A DNA stretch of 64,000 nt from Maledivibacter halophilus (GCF_900167445.1 NZ_FUZT01000016.1:1-64000); one strand, 5' to 3'. Positions 52,947 through 62,056 are shown, counted from the first letter of the stretch. Program-made: numbers and translations. Notes: generated from the sequence alone by a model not told the origin.

Positions 52947-52986
52947 CCAATAGAAGTTTATATATAATTTAATTAACTCCTATTGG
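52947..52986 (-). terminator. Terminator after the second IIB gene
   Basis: CCAATAG and CTATTGG form the stem. On the minus strand they are followed by TTGATTTTTTAC. Placed between the IIB gene at 53110 and the alcohol dehydrogenase gene. Confidence 0.55.
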
Positions 52987-53109
52987 TTTTGGTATTATAG
53001 ATAAGCAAGATTATCATTTAAAATAGATTTCAAAGAAAATAATGAATGCTCCTATATTTTTCATTTGATATTTATTAAACCTTAAAGCTGTTTTATCTTT
53101 AGATTAATT

Positions 53110-53382
53110 TTATAAATAAGATAATATTTCTTTACAAGCTTCATCCATATTTAATTTTGTAATAAAAGCAGTTCCCACAACAATTGGTATATCAGTTTTA
53201 AATTTATTGGGACCTATTAAGACAATTACATTGGGCTTTTCTTCTTCCAAATTTACTTCATAAACGTTTTTACCCTCTACCTCTACGTTAACACCTTCTT
53301 TTAAACAATAATCTTTTATAGTATTTACTGCAAATTTTTTTTTGTTTTCAGAAGTCCCACAAGCAACAAGTATCTTTTTCAT
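53110..53382 (-). CDS. PTS EIIB, galactitol type (second copy)
   Basis: 90 residues. P-loop-like KILVACGTSENKKKFAV with the phosphocysteine at position 8, then NVIVLIGPNKFKTDIPIVVGTAF. Compared with the IIB at 55535-55837, the usual GTGIATSTVV loop is altered to GTSENKKKFAV. No dedicated IIC lies beside it, so it may serve the IIC at 55857 or have a regulatory role. ATG at 53382 behind TAGGAGGTAAAATAT. A repeat follows upstream at 53403. Confidence 0.85.
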   Translation of the reverse strand: MKKILVACGTSENKKKFAVNTIKDYCLKEGVNVEVEGKNVYEVNLEEEKPNVIVLIGPNKFKTDIPIVVGTAFITKLNMDEACKEILSYL

Positions 53383-53402
53383 ATATTTTACCTCCTATAG
53401 AT

Positions 53403-53528
53403 AATTGAGGAAATTTCATAATACATGTAAAAATTTTTAAAATGCAAAATGTAGTAGAGAAAGTCAGGTAATATTCCTACATATTGTATTTTAAAATTAA
53501 TAATGTTAATTATGTAAGTTTCTCAATT
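53403..53528. repeat. MITE-like element, TTGAGGAAATTGCATAAT family
   Basis: 126 bp, exactly the length of the copy at 30568-30693. Left end AATTGAGGAAATTTCATAAT, right end ATTATGTAAGTTTCTCAATT. Noncoding. It sits in an operon, between the dehydrogenase gene and the second IIB gene. Confidence 0.65.
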
Positions 53529-53560
53529 AACATTAAAACCTATATCACTGTAAAGTTAAG

Positions 53561-54319
53561 TTATTGAAAGGTTCTTCCTCCATCTAAAATAATAGTTTGC
53601 CCATGAATATACGAAGCCTTATCAGAAGCTAAGAAGCATACTAAATAAGCAACATCCTCTGGTCTTCCTAATCTTTTTATGGGAATAGCATCAACTAAAG
53701 CATTGCGTTTTGCCCCATTAGGATAAAGCTCATTTAATATTTCTGTTTCAATAACTCTTGGAGCTATAGCATTTACATTTATTCCCTTTCCTCCTAATTC
53801 CTTAGATAGCGCCCTTAAAAGCCCATGTTGCCCTGCTTTAGATGCTGCATAATGTGCGCCGCCCCCACTACCTGTAAATGCAGATCCCGATGTAATAAAT
53901 ATAATCTTTCTTTTCTGTTTTTCATTTTTATCTAATAAGTCATTTAGAAAGGCTTTAACTGTAAAAAATGAACCAGTAAGATTTACATCAATAACTTTCT
54001 TCCATTCTTCTAATTTTAAATCCTTTATATTTCTTCTAAAACTAATTCCTGCATTTACTATTAATATATCTACTTTTTTAAATCTTGCAATAACCTTATT
54101 TCTAAAATTAATCAAATCTTGATAATGACTAACATCTGTTTGTGTAAAAATTGAAATTCCACCATTTTCTTTAATTATATTACAAGTATCTAAACCATCT
54201 TCTTTAGATATATCAGCCACTGCAATCTTTCCACCTTCTCGGGCCATCTCAATAGCAATTCTCCTACCTATCCCTTTACCTGCGCCGGTTATTGCAATTA
54301 CTTTATCCTTTAAACACAT
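53561..54319 (-). CDS. Short-chain dehydrogenase/reductase
   Basis: 252 residues of the classical SDR family. Nucleotide site ITGAGKGIGRRIA, NAG in VNAGISFRR, catalytic Ser in FITSGSAF, and YAASKAGQ with the Tyr-Lys pair. ILDGG near the end is typical. It probably acts on a polyol or polyol phosphate taken up by the PTS, since it lies between the zinc dehydrogenase and a IIB gene in one operon. ATG at 54319 with AAGGGAGGAATATGCC upstream. Confidence 0.92.
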   Translation of the reverse strand: MCLKDKVIAITGAGKGIGRRIAIEMAREGGKIAVADISKEDGLDTCNIIKENGGISIFTQTDVSHYQDLINFRNKVIARFKKVDILIVNAGISFRRNIKDLKLEEWKKVIDVNLTGSFFTVKAFLNDLLDKNEKQKRKIIFITSGSAFTGSGGGAHYAASKAGQHGLLRALSKELGGKGINVNAIAPRVIETEILNELYPNGAKRNALVDAIPIKRLGRPEDVAYLVCFLASDKASYIHGQTIILDGGRTFQ

Positions 54320-54355
54320 GGCATATTCCTCCCTTGCAATAAGAAAATCATCATA

Positions 54356-55384
54356 TTAGGGTTCTATTATTATTTTTAAAGAATTCTGCTTTGTATCTGT
54401 AGTTATATCTATAGCCTTTTGTAATTCATTAAGCTTAATTTTATGGGTTATCATTTTATTTACATCAATTCTCTTTTCACTTATTAACTTAATAGCGATA
54501 TCATAATCAAAGGGAGATGAAGAATAACTGCCAAATATACTTATCTCGTCATTAAAAAATCTTTTGGAATTAATGGCTACAGTAGAATTAATATCAAAGG
54601 GAGAAAAAACCAAAATTTGTCCACCTCTAGCTATACACTTTACGGAGTCCTTCAACAAAGAAGATATACTTGTGGCAATTATAGCGGTATCTATCCCTTT
54701 GCCCTTTGTTATTTTTTTTATTCCTTCTATCAAATCCTCTTGTGATACGTCTATAACTTCATCTGAACCTGCTTCCTTGGCCTTGGAAAGCTTATAAGTA
54801 GAAATATCACTAACTATAACTTTACTTGCACCTAAAAATTTCATTAGCTGACAAAACAAAATTCCTACTTGCCCCGCTCCCATTATAAGAACACTGTCTC
54901 CATATCTTACATTTAGCTTATTTACTCCATACAAACAACAAGCTAAAGGTTCTACCATCGATGTTTCCTGAAAACTCATATTTTCTGGAATCTTATGCAT
55001 AGTATGTTTTACATTATCTATCGGAACTCTGATATATTCTGAAAATCCACCTGGATATATATTTGTTTCTCTAAAATGACTACATAAAGTATAATGTCCT
55101 TTTCTACAGTATTCGCAAGTAAAACATGGAACATGATGGGCAAAAAAAACTCTATCACCTATATTGAATTTTTTCACATCTTTTCCTACTTCAACAATCT
55201 CACCTGCTACTTCATGCCCTAAAACCACAGGGGGCTTTACAGTTTTGTGAAGAACTTTATGAACATCTGTACCGCATAATCCACAGCTCTTCATTTTTAC
55301 AAGTACTTCTCCAAAGCCAATCTCAGGCTTTTCTAGCTCTTCATATCTTATATCTCCAATATCATAATAAACAGCTGCCTTCAT
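54356..55384 (-). CDS. Zinc-dependent alcohol dehydrogenase, polyol-phosphate type (GatD-like)
   Basis: 342 residues of the medium-chain dehydrogenase family. Catalytic zinc ligands in CGLCGTDVHK and GHEVAGEIVEVG; structural zinc Cys in CFTCEYCRKGHYTLC; NAD fold with MGAGQVGILFCQL. The position after galactitol IIC and IIB genes makes galactitol-1-phosphate or a similar polyol phosphate the likely substrate. The ATG at 55384 has AAGGAG seven bases upstream; the longer frame lacks a site. Confidence 0.91.
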   Translation of the reverse strand: MKAAVYYDIGDIRYEELEKPEIGFGEVLVKMKSCGLCGTDVHKVLHKTVKPPVVLGHEVAGEIVEVGKDVKKFNIGDRVFFAHHVPCFTCEYCRKGHYTLCSHFRETNIYPGGFSEYIRVPIDNVKHTMHKIPENMSFQETSMVEPLACCLYGVNKLNVRYGDSVLIMGAGQVGILFCQLMKFLGASKVIVSDISTYKLSKAKEAGSDEVIDVSQEDLIEGIKKITKGKGIDTAIIATSISSLLKDSVKCIARGGQILVFSPFDINSTVAINSKRFFNDEISIFGSYSSSPFDYDIAIKLISEKRIDVNKMITHKIKLNELQKAIDITTDTKQNSLKIIIEP

Positions 55385-55496
55385 TTCTTTTCTCCTTCCT
55401 ACCAATTACGCTTTTATGGTAGAATTTTCACTTTTATATATTTACATTTTAAACAAAATTTTCTAAAATATTATTAGGTATACTTTTCAATTTTAC

Positions 55497-55526
55497 GCAA
55501 GTATTAATATAAATATTAATACTTGC
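55497..55526. repeat. Perfect 13-bp hairpin between IIB and dehydrogenase genes
   Basis: GCAAGTATTAATA and TATTAATACTTGC around a TAAA loop. A T8 run follows only in the plus orientation, opposite to the genes. For the minus-strand operon it is more likely a stabilising or processing hairpin that separates PTS from dehydrogenase expression. Confidence 0.65.
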
Positions 55527-55534
55527 TATTTTTT

Positions 55535-55837
55535 TTAATTATCTTTATGATCTTTACTAATTATCTCAACTATTTTATTTATGTCATTTTCTATACCTAC
55601 ACCTGTTAAAAATGATATCGCTACTACAACAGGTACATCATTTATGGTATTTTTATATGGGGTTGTTGTAATAATTAAATCAACATCATCTAATTTAGAA
55701 TCCAATTCTGAAACTTTACACTGTTGTACATTAGCAGCTGCTCCATGTTGATCCAATAATGTCTTTAGTTTCTTAACCACAACTGTAGATGTGGCTATAC
55801 CAGTACCACAGGCCACTAATATTTTTTTCTGCTTCAT
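55535..55837 (-). CDS. gatB: PTS galactitol-type EIIB
   Basis: 100 residues. KILVACGTGIATSTVVVKKL carries the phosphocysteine; DLIITTTPYKN and VVVAISFLTGVGIE complete the pattern of galactitol IIB. ATG at 55837 after AAAGGGGGAGCTAT. It follows the IIC gene by 19 bp. Confidence 0.93.
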   Translation of the reverse strand: MKQKKILVACGTGIATSTVVVKKLKTLLDQHGAAANVQQCKVSELDSKLDDVDLIITTTPYKNTINDVPVVVAISFLTGVGIENDINKIVEIISKDHKDN

Positions 55838-55856
55838 ATAGCTCCCCCTTTATATA

Positions 55857-57221
55857 TTATTTTATAGTTTCTTTCTCAAATTGTTTTCTTATATCTTTCC
55901 TTGTCCAGTACCACATTCCAGCATATAGAAGTGTACCAAAAACTCCAGCTAAAAACATAGGAGTATTTTTATAATCTATAAGTTTTAATATTAACCATAA
56001 TGTAATATGGCAACTCATATCTATGCCAGAAATCATAGTTGCCCCCTCCGGAAAGTCAAATCCTACTGCATGTCCCATCTGCGTGGTAAGAGGTCCTAAA
56101 TTAGTTGCTATAAAAAATACTAAACACATTGAAATTATAGAATTAATTACTCCTCTAAAAATATCGCCTCTAGAAGCAGCCACAGCCCATATTACAGTAA
56201 ATGGCAATACTACTAAATCTGCAAATGGCAGCATTTTATTATAAGGTAAAATAACTGCTAATAATATTGTAATAGGAACCATTATGAGAGCTACTGCCAT
56301 ATTAGCAGGATTCCCTATAACTACAGCAGCATCTAATCCAATATATACTTTTTTACCGGGAAATCTTTTTGATATAAATTCCCTTGCACCTTCGGAAATA
56401 GGTATTAAGCCCTCCATTAATAAAGCAACCATTTTAGGCATAAGTACCATTATTGCACCCATTTGAATCCCTAGTTCTAAAATTCCAGCTAAATCAAACC
56501 TTCCTAGTATTCCCAAGATAAGTCCTAACACAAGTCCCATCATTAGAGGTTCTCCAAATATTCCAAGCCTTTTCTTTAATGCCTCTGGGTCAGCTTTCAC
56601 TTTATCAAATAGAGGAATTTTATCTTCAATTTTATTTAATGCATACATTATAGGTGCAAAATTAACTGTTTCTCCATGTGGTAAAGAAATCCCCGGTAAT
56701 CCAAAATGATTTTCAACAGCCGGAGCTGTCCAGTCCGCCAATTTAAAAATTATAGCTGCATTAACTAAAGTTAATAAAATGGATATCCAGATGTTTTGAG
56801 TTGCATAGTACACCATAGCTCCTGGAAAAATTAAATGCCAGTAATTCCAAATATCAACATCCATGGTTTTAGTAAAGTTCACTGATAAAAGTATTATATT
56901 GAAAAAGAAAATTATTGGTATTAATATAGCTGCGATAGGAGTGGCAAAAGTTATGGCTGCACCTATTGGCCATCCAACATCTATAATGTCAAGATTAAGT
57001 CCTAATGATTCAACTAAGGATTGAGCTGCTGCTCCTAAAGAACTTGTTAATAAACCAATTACCAAATTAATCCCCACAAATCCTACTCCAACTGTTACAC
57101 CAGCTTTAAAAGATTTTTTTAAACTTTGCCCTAATATTAATCCAAATATAGTTAATATAATTGGCAACATAATAGCTGGTCCAAGACCAAGAATAAAATC
57201 AACTACAGTTTTGATAATCAT
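55857..57221 (-). CDS. gatC: PTS galactitol-type EIIC
   Basis: 454-residue membrane transporter with about ten helices. Galactitol IIC features: LGLGPAIMLPIILTIFGLILGQSLKKSFKAG-like start (begins at residue 12), VGWPIGAAITFATPIAA, NYWHLIFPGAMVYY and AVVIGNPANMAVALIMVP. It translocates and, with IIB, phosphorylates a polyol, probably galactitol or a relative. ATG at 57221 behind AAAAGGAGGATATTT. The upstream gap contains a repeat fragment and no clear sigma-54 site. Confidence 0.92.
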   Translation of the reverse strand: MIIKTVVDFILGLGPAIMLPIILTIFGLILGQSLKKSFKAGVTVGVGFVGINLVIGLLTSSLGAAAQSLVESLGLNLDIIDVGWPIGAAITFATPIAAILIPIIFFFNIILLSVNFTKTMDVDIWNYWHLIFPGAMVYYATQNIWISILLTLVNAAIIFKLADWTAPAVENHFGLPGISLPHGETVNFAPIMYALNKIEDKIPLFDKVKADPEALKKRLGIFGEPLMMGLVLGLILGILGRFDLAGILELGIQMGAIMVLMPKMVALLMEGLIPISEGAREFISKRFPGKKVYIGLDAAVVIGNPANMAVALIMVPITILLAVILPYNKMLPFADLVVLPFTVIWAVAASRGDIFRGVINSIISMCLVFFIATNLGPLTTQMGHAVGFDFPEGATMISGIDMSCHITLWLILKLIDYKNTPMFLAGVFGTLLYAGMWYWTRKDIRKQFEKETIK

Positions 57222-57376
57222 AAATATCCTCCTTTTTAGTTTTTATTAGTGCTTTGACAATAAAAATAATCTATAGACTTACCATATATCACCACCTTCT
57301 TGTTTTATTATAAAAATCTCATAATATTATTTAAAATTTAATACAGGTGATATGCCTTCGCAAATTCTAAAGCCAT

Positions 57377-57424
57377 ATTATATAGTAGATAGTTTTTACT
57401 GAAGGTAATTATGCAATTTCCTCA
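57377..57424. repeat. Repeat fragment that forms the 3' end of the EIIA gene
   Basis: TAGTAGATAGTTTTTACTGA followed by AGGTAATTATGCAATTTCCT matches the right half of the copies at 30568 and 31844. The terminal bases overlap the EIIA coding sequence, whose last codons Gly-Glu-Glu-Ile-Ala-stop (GGTGAGGAAATTGCATAA) are the repeat end itself. Confidence 0.6.
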
Positions 57425-57876
57425 CCTATTAATTTAACAATCTCAGATTGGTTTTTACTTTTTCTAATATGTATCAAAGCATCATAATTCTGAATAAGAT
57501 TTATAAGATTTTCTAAAACTTGTAATTGTTCTTTTGGATCTTTTATTGCCAACATGAATATTAATTCCACATCTACATGTCCTTCAGAATATCCCATCAT
57601 ATTAAATTTAACAGGATTTTTAAGTATTCCTATACTTATTGCAGCCTTATTTACATGTTTAGAATCTGTGTGGGGAATGGCTACCCCTACCCCTTTAGTT
57701 GGTAAACCTGTAGGAAAAATTTTTTCTCTATCTTTTACAGCCTTCATATAGCTTTCTTTAACAAAATTATTTTTATATAAAACTTCTGCAAGTATTTCAA
57801 TAGCCTGATCAGAATCCTTTGCTTCCATATCTAGTACTATTAATTCTTCATTTAATAGCTTCTCAATCACTACCAC
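57409..57876 (-). CDS. PTS EIIA, fructose/mannitol family
   Basis: 155 residues. The active-site His is in GVGVAIPHTDSKHV, and VELIFMLAIKDPKEQLQVLENL is typical of EIIA Fru/Mtl/Ntr. The GTG at 57876 has AGGAGGG five bases upstream and immediately follows the LevR-type stop. It should phosphorylate the galactitol-type IIB. Its last five codons come from a dispersed repeat end. Confidence 0.92.
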   Translation of the reverse strand: MVVIEKLLNEELIVLDMEAKDSDQAIEILAEVLYKNNFVKESYMKAVKDREKIFPTGLPTKGVGVAIPHTDSKHVNKAAISIGILKNPVKFNMMGYSEGHVDVELIFMLAIKDPKEQLQVLENLINLIQNYDALIHIRKSKNQSEIVKLIGEEIA

Positions 57877-60855
57877 TTAATTCCCTCCTTTGTATGTCAA
57901 TAAAACATTTCTAATTCCTTCAAATCTGTTTTGTTCAATGATATTCATAAAATTATTTCTGTCTTGAAAAAAATCATAAATTTCTCCCATAGCTTTCATA
58001 CATTGAGAAGTTAAAGCTAACATCATTACAAACTTAATTCTTTTTCCATCCCAATATATTTCTCTTTTTAGCTTACCTAGAGCAATTCCCGGTTTTAGAA
58101 CATAACTAGGATTTGCATGGGGTATAACCACACCCTCTGTTAAAAATGTTGGTGCCATCTCTTCTCTAGTTAATACAGAATAAATAAAACCCTCTTTTAC
58201 ATACTTATTCTCAATTAATAATTTACTCAATTCAAAAATAACTTCTTCTTTGTATTTGAAATTCCCATTTAATATAGTCAACGAACTGTGGATTAAATCT
58301 AAAAGCCTATACTCATATCTATCCTTTTTTATATCAATAGTTTTGATATCATCATTTTCTATAAGATTCTTCAGCCTATTAACCCCATTACCTTTGGCGA
58401 TATCTTCCAAGGATATAAAAGGAATATTATTCATATTAGGATTAACTGTTCCCACTATTGCAACTACATGGTTTTTACTTTGTATATTCAAAACAATATT
58501 TTTCATATTAGATTCCAATACTCCAATTGGTATAATTCTTATGGAGTCTTCATATTCACTAGTCACATTTTCTAAAAGCTCTTTTATCTTTTGTGCTGAG
58601 CCTTGCCCTGTTATACAAACTGTTATAATAGCTTTTCGTTTCTTAAAGCTTCTATTTTCTATTTTTTTGTTTGAATTTGTTAATCTACTTATATATTTTG
58701 TTTTTTCTTCAAGGGTATCTGCTATTTCATCTAAGTCAGCATCTGGAAGAATGGATCTTCTTACAGCTTCAATAACCATTACAGTATCTGTTCTATTTAA
58801 GCTTCTAGTCCTTATCCCAGTTTTTTGTGTTATTATCTCCCCAAAGGTTATTAATGATCCCATATCAACAAGTAATAAAACTCCCTTGCCTTCATCGACA
58901 TTTTTAACAATATCAATTGACCGTTCCAATGCTATCTCTGGACTTTCATCCAAAGACATCTCTATTGATTTAGCATGGGCAACCCCTAATAATCTATTGG
59001 CCACATCAGCCATACCATTAGCTACTTTTCCATGGGATATAATTACAACTCCAACTCTGCCTTCAATTTCTGCCTCTTTCTCTTTTGTCATCATTCTTAA
59101 GTACATTGTTATAAAACCTGCTTCGTCTTCTGATAATTGAATATCAAGCTCTTCTTCCAATACCTCTGTCATTTCTAGGGCTATTTTGAATTCATGTTCA
59201 TATTCTTTTTTAATCTTACTTAATTGAGGATTTCTTATCATTTTGCCTTTACTTATTCTTTCTATGGTTGTGCTCAAGTGGACAGCCAGAACATAATATA
59301 ATTTACCTGCATCAATACCCAATTTCCACTTGGCAATCTTTATAATTTTTTCAACTGCATTTATTACTTCTATACCAACTATTTTTATTAAATCTTTTTT
59401 CTCTATAGGCCTTATATTATCTTCAACTTTTTTAATTAGCTTCTCTAATTTTTCTTCTATTTCATTTCCAATAATATAATTAATAATTTCCTGATTCATA
59501 TCTTGATTTTGCAAATCATTATATCTATCCTCAATGTATTTATATATTTCATTGGGAAATATATAAATGCCTTCATTGCCTACAATCTTATCTGGCTTAT
59601 TATCTGGATGAATAATTATATTAGAATCAATAGTAAGCCTTTGTATTTCAATTCTATTATTTTTTATTTTCAATAGCCCTTTTTTAGTATCTGAAGGTAA
59701 CTCATTAATTGTTATCCTCATTATTTTAGATTTATTAACTACATGATTGAGAAAGCTTCTAGCACATGATACTTGAATATCGCTTCTTAATTGTCCTATA
59801 TTACCAGGACAATCATATAATAGGAATGCTTTTAAAGCATCCTTGCATATTTTAATAGCACTATGAGTTCTACTCGCTTCTTTTCTAATAAACTCCTTAA
59901 TAATTTCAAGCCTTTCCTTAAGGGGGCGTTTATCTAATGGAGGTAATTGTATAGTCATAGGTATTCTTCTTCTAAATGTATTAAGAAGAATAGAATCAGG
60001 ATTTTCTGTTGTAGCTGCTAAAATAGTTACTTGTACTTTTCTTTCAATTTCAGTTTCTCCTAGTCTTCTAAATTTGCCTTTATCAATCAAATAGAAAAGT
60101 AATTCCTGACCTTTTGGAGGCAGTCTATGAACTTCGTCTAAAAAAAGCAAGCTTCCATCTGCTTTTTCTACTAATCCTTCTTTATCTATATCTGCCCCAG
60201 TAAAGGCACCTTTTACATATCCAAACAATTGAGCCATCAAGAGTTGAGGGTTGTCTGCATAGTCAGCACAATTGAAAACTATAAAAGGAGCATTATCTTT
60301 AATCATGTTTGATAACTTTGAAAACTCATACATTGCAATAGCCAGTTCACTTTTCCCAACACCCGTAGCGCCTAATATAAGGGTGTGTAAACCATGGGGT
60401 GGATATAACATTGCCGCCTTTGCTAATTGTATAAAGGGCTTCAAACTACCCTGAGCACCTATAATGTTTTTAAATGAAAATTTATTTGAGGGTTCTAATC
60501 TTATTTTTTCAATAGTTTCCTCCAAATCATTATTTACCATATTCAATTGATTTTTTTTATAATCTTTTAATTCTTTTCTACTTTGTCTTATGGTATGTCT
60601 TGATATATCAAATCCTCTTTTATTTACTTCTTTTGTAAGTTCCCTTTCTGAAATGTTTTTATCCATATGAAGAATTTCATCTATAGTTTTTAATAAAACT
60701 CTTTTTCTTCTTTCCCTGGAATCTGGAATACCAAGTTTTTGTCTTGAAAGGGTAACCAATTCTCTCCTAACGTTCAAAAGTTTAGACAACTCTGAATCAG
60801 TATAGGGATTCCTATTATTTTCTTTATTAATGAGCTCAATTAATTTCTTTTCCAT
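57877..60855 (-). CDS. levR: LevR-type sigma-54-dependent transcriptional activator with PTS domains
   Basis: 992 residues. An N-terminal helix-turn-helix region (1-110) is followed by an AAA+ domain (about 140-380) with Walker A GATGVGKSE, the sigma-54 contact loop GAFTGA and SLLFLDEVHRLPP. Next come one PRD-like domain (about 480-580), a mannose-type IIA domain (VGVVIISHGKVANGM), a galactitol-type IIB domain (ITVCITGQGSAQ) and a C-terminal fructose-type IIA domain (GVVIPHANPSYVL). It would sense PTS phosphorylation and activate sigma-54 promoters. The ATG at 60855 follows AGGGGGAGAATT. Its own upstream region has a sigma-54 promoter, suggesting autoactivation. Confidence 0.93.
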   Translation of the reverse strand: MEKKLIELINKENNRNPYTDSELSKLLNVRRELVTLSRQKLGIPDSRERRKRVLLKTIDEILHMDKNISERELTKEVNKRGFDISRHTIRQSRKELKDYKKNQLNMVNNDLEETIEKIRLEPSNKFSFKNIIGAQGSLKPFIQLAKAAMLYPPHGLHTLILGATGVGKSELAIAMYEFSKLSNMIKDNAPFIVFNCADYADNPQLLMAQLFGYVKGAFTGADIDKEGLVEKADGSLLFLDEVHRLPPKGQELLFYLIDKGKFRRLGETEIERKVQVTILAATTENPDSILLNTFRRRIPMTIQLPPLDKRPLKERLEIIKEFIRKEASRTHSAIKICKDALKAFLLYDCPGNIGQLRSDIQVSCARSFLNHVVNKSKIMRITINELPSDTKKGLLKIKNNRIEIQRLTIDSNIIIHPDNKPDKIVGNEGIYIFPNEIYKYIEDRYNDLQNQDMNQEIINYIIGNEIEEKLEKLIKKVEDNIRPIEKKDLIKIVGIEVINAVEKIIKIAKWKLGIDAGKLYYVLAVHLSTTIERISKGKMIRNPQLSKIKKEYEHEFKIALEMTEVLEEELDIQLSEDEAGFITMYLRMMTKEKEAEIEGRVGVVIISHGKVANGMADVANRLLGVAHAKSIEMSLDESPEIALERSIDIVKNVDEGKGVLLLVDMGSLITFGEIITQKTGIRTRSLNRTDTVMVIEAVRRSILPDADLDEIADTLEEKTKYISRLTNSNKKIENRSFKKRKAIITVCITGQGSAQKIKELLENVTSEYEDSIRIIPIGVLESNMKNIVLNIQSKNHVVAIVGTVNPNMNNIPFISLEDIAKGNGVNRLKNLIENDDIKTIDIKKDRYEYRLLDLIHSSLTILNGNFKYKEEVIFELSKLLIENKYVKEGFIYSVLTREEMAPTFLTEGVVIPHANPSYVLKPGIALGKLKREIYWDGKRIKFVMMLALTSQCMKAMGEIYDFFQDRNNFMNIIEQNRFEGIRNVLLTYKGGN

Positions 60856-60882
60856 AATTCTCCCCCTCGTCAATAAATTAAA

Positions 60883-60899
60883 AGCAATATCTATGCCAC
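60883..60899 (-). promoter_or_regulatory. Sigma-54 promoter of levR-PTS operon
   Basis: TGGCATAGATATTGCT on the minus strand, with GG and GC 10 bp apart, matches the -24/-12 consensus. The transcript would start near 60872, only about 17 bases before the ATG at 60855, enough for the AGGGGG site. Confidence 0.82.
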
Positions 60900-61069
60900 A
60901 TTAATTATTAATTTCCTTTATTATCCTTAAGATAGATTTTTCAACCCTTACAAGAGAAAACGATTTCACTTAAAAACATTATATACCCATGTATACTATT
61001 TGTACCATCTTCCATGGTATTTTTTGTACTGCATATGTATTACTTTAAAATTTAATAAATTTCAAATAA

Positions 61070-61113
61070 AAAAACTACGATTATTGTTGCTTTAACAATC
61101 AATCATAGTTTTT
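61070..61113 (-). terminator. Terminator of ispD
   Basis: AAAAACTACGATTATTGTT pairs with AACAATCAATCATAGTTTTT (one bulge), between ispD and the sigma-54 promoter. The remaining 60900-61069 sequence may hold activator sites for LevR; I could not define them. Confidence 0.65.
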
Positions 61114-61169
61114 CTATAATATTAAACTTTAAATTAATACAAAATTATTTAAAAAGATAAATTTCATAG

Positions 61170-61859
61170 TTACCTTCTCTTATGCTTAAGTATTGCTTCT
61201 GCAGTAATTAAATCATCAGGAGTCGTTATTTTTATATTCTCATAATCTCCTTCAACCATTTTAACTTGTATGCCCATTTCTTCTACTAACATAGCATCAT
61301 CGGTTCCAAACAAATTCTCTTTAGCAGCAAAGCTGTGGGCTTTTCTGATTATTTCACTCTTAAATCCCTGAGGGGTTTGAGTAATCCAAACATTTTCTCT
61401 TTTTGGTGTAAAGCTTACAAAACCGTCATCCTTCATAATTTTAATAGTATCCTTAATAGGTACTCCAGCAGATACAGCACCAAATTTTTCAGCGCCTTCT
61501 ATACACCTTTTAATAATTTCTTTGGTTACAAGGGGTCTTGCTCCATCATGTATAAGTACGGTTTTTGATTCCTGGCTTATATGTAAAAGCCCATTCATCA
61601 CCGAATCCTGTCGCTGAGCTCCACCAGTAATTATTTTTACCACTTTCTTAAATTTGAATTTCTTTAGAATATTTTTTTTGCATAACGCTATATCATCTTT
61701 GTTAATCACCAGTATAATCTCGTCAATAAGAGGACTTCTCTCAAAAACGTCTAGGGTATGGGCAATAATAGGCTTACCCTTGAGTAGTAAATATTGCTTA
61801 TTAAATTCAGCCCTCATTCTAGTTCCCTTTCCAGCAGCAAGTATGATAGCAGTATTCAT
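61170..61859 (-). CDS. ispD: 2-C-methyl-D-erythritol 4-phosphate cytidylyltransferase
   Basis: Third enzyme of the MEP pathway, 229 residues. CTP-binding loop IILAAGKGTRMRAEFNKQYL; further signatures LIHDGARPLVT, ITQTPQGF and GTDDAMLVEEMG. The ATG at 61859 follows AAAGGAG. In most Firmicutes ispF follows directly; here the levR-PTS, glucitol and aco genes have been inserted between the two. Confidence 0.96.
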   Translation of the reverse strand: MNTAIILAAGKGTRMRAEFNKQYLLLKGKPIIAHTLDVFERSPLIDEIILVINKDDIALCKKNILKKFKFKKVVKIITGGAQRQDSVMNGLLHISQESKTVLIHDGARPLVTKEIIKRCIEGAEKFGAVSAGVPIKDTIKIMKDDGFVSFTPKRENVWITQTPQGFKSEIIRKAHSFAAKENLFGTDDAMLVEEMGIQVKMVEGDYENIKITTPDDLITAEAILKHKRR

Positions 61860-62007
61860 ATGAATAAAACTCCTTTTCAGCTATACCTTTTCAACTATAT
61901 TCTATCAGCCAATGTCATATAGCTAATTTCCACAAAAATTATTAAATTTTCTAACCAATATTAATCCAGCAGTCTTAATTTATCAAATATAGTATACCAT
62001 ATAATAA

Positions 62008-62030
62008 AGCCCAGCAACAAAAGCTGGGCT
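62008..62030 (-). terminator. Terminator of the PIN/TRAM gene
   Basis: AGCCCAGC (62008-62015) and GCTGGGCT (62023-62030) form the stem with a 7-nt loop; on the minus strand it is followed by TTATTATATGG, a weak U-tract. Confidence 0.6.
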
Positions 62031-62056
62031 ATTAATCATTATTATAACACTATTTG

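Noticed and set aside
57222..57408. Possible sigma-54 promoter before the galactitol IIC gene
   Set aside because: No GG-N10-GC site with TGGCA and TTGC blocks on the minus strand; expression probably comes from the promoter before levR.
58250..59140. 296-codon plus-strand ORF
   Set aside because: Fully antisense to levR, hydrophobic low-complexity translation with no motif or ribosome binding site; a shadow of an AT-rich gene.
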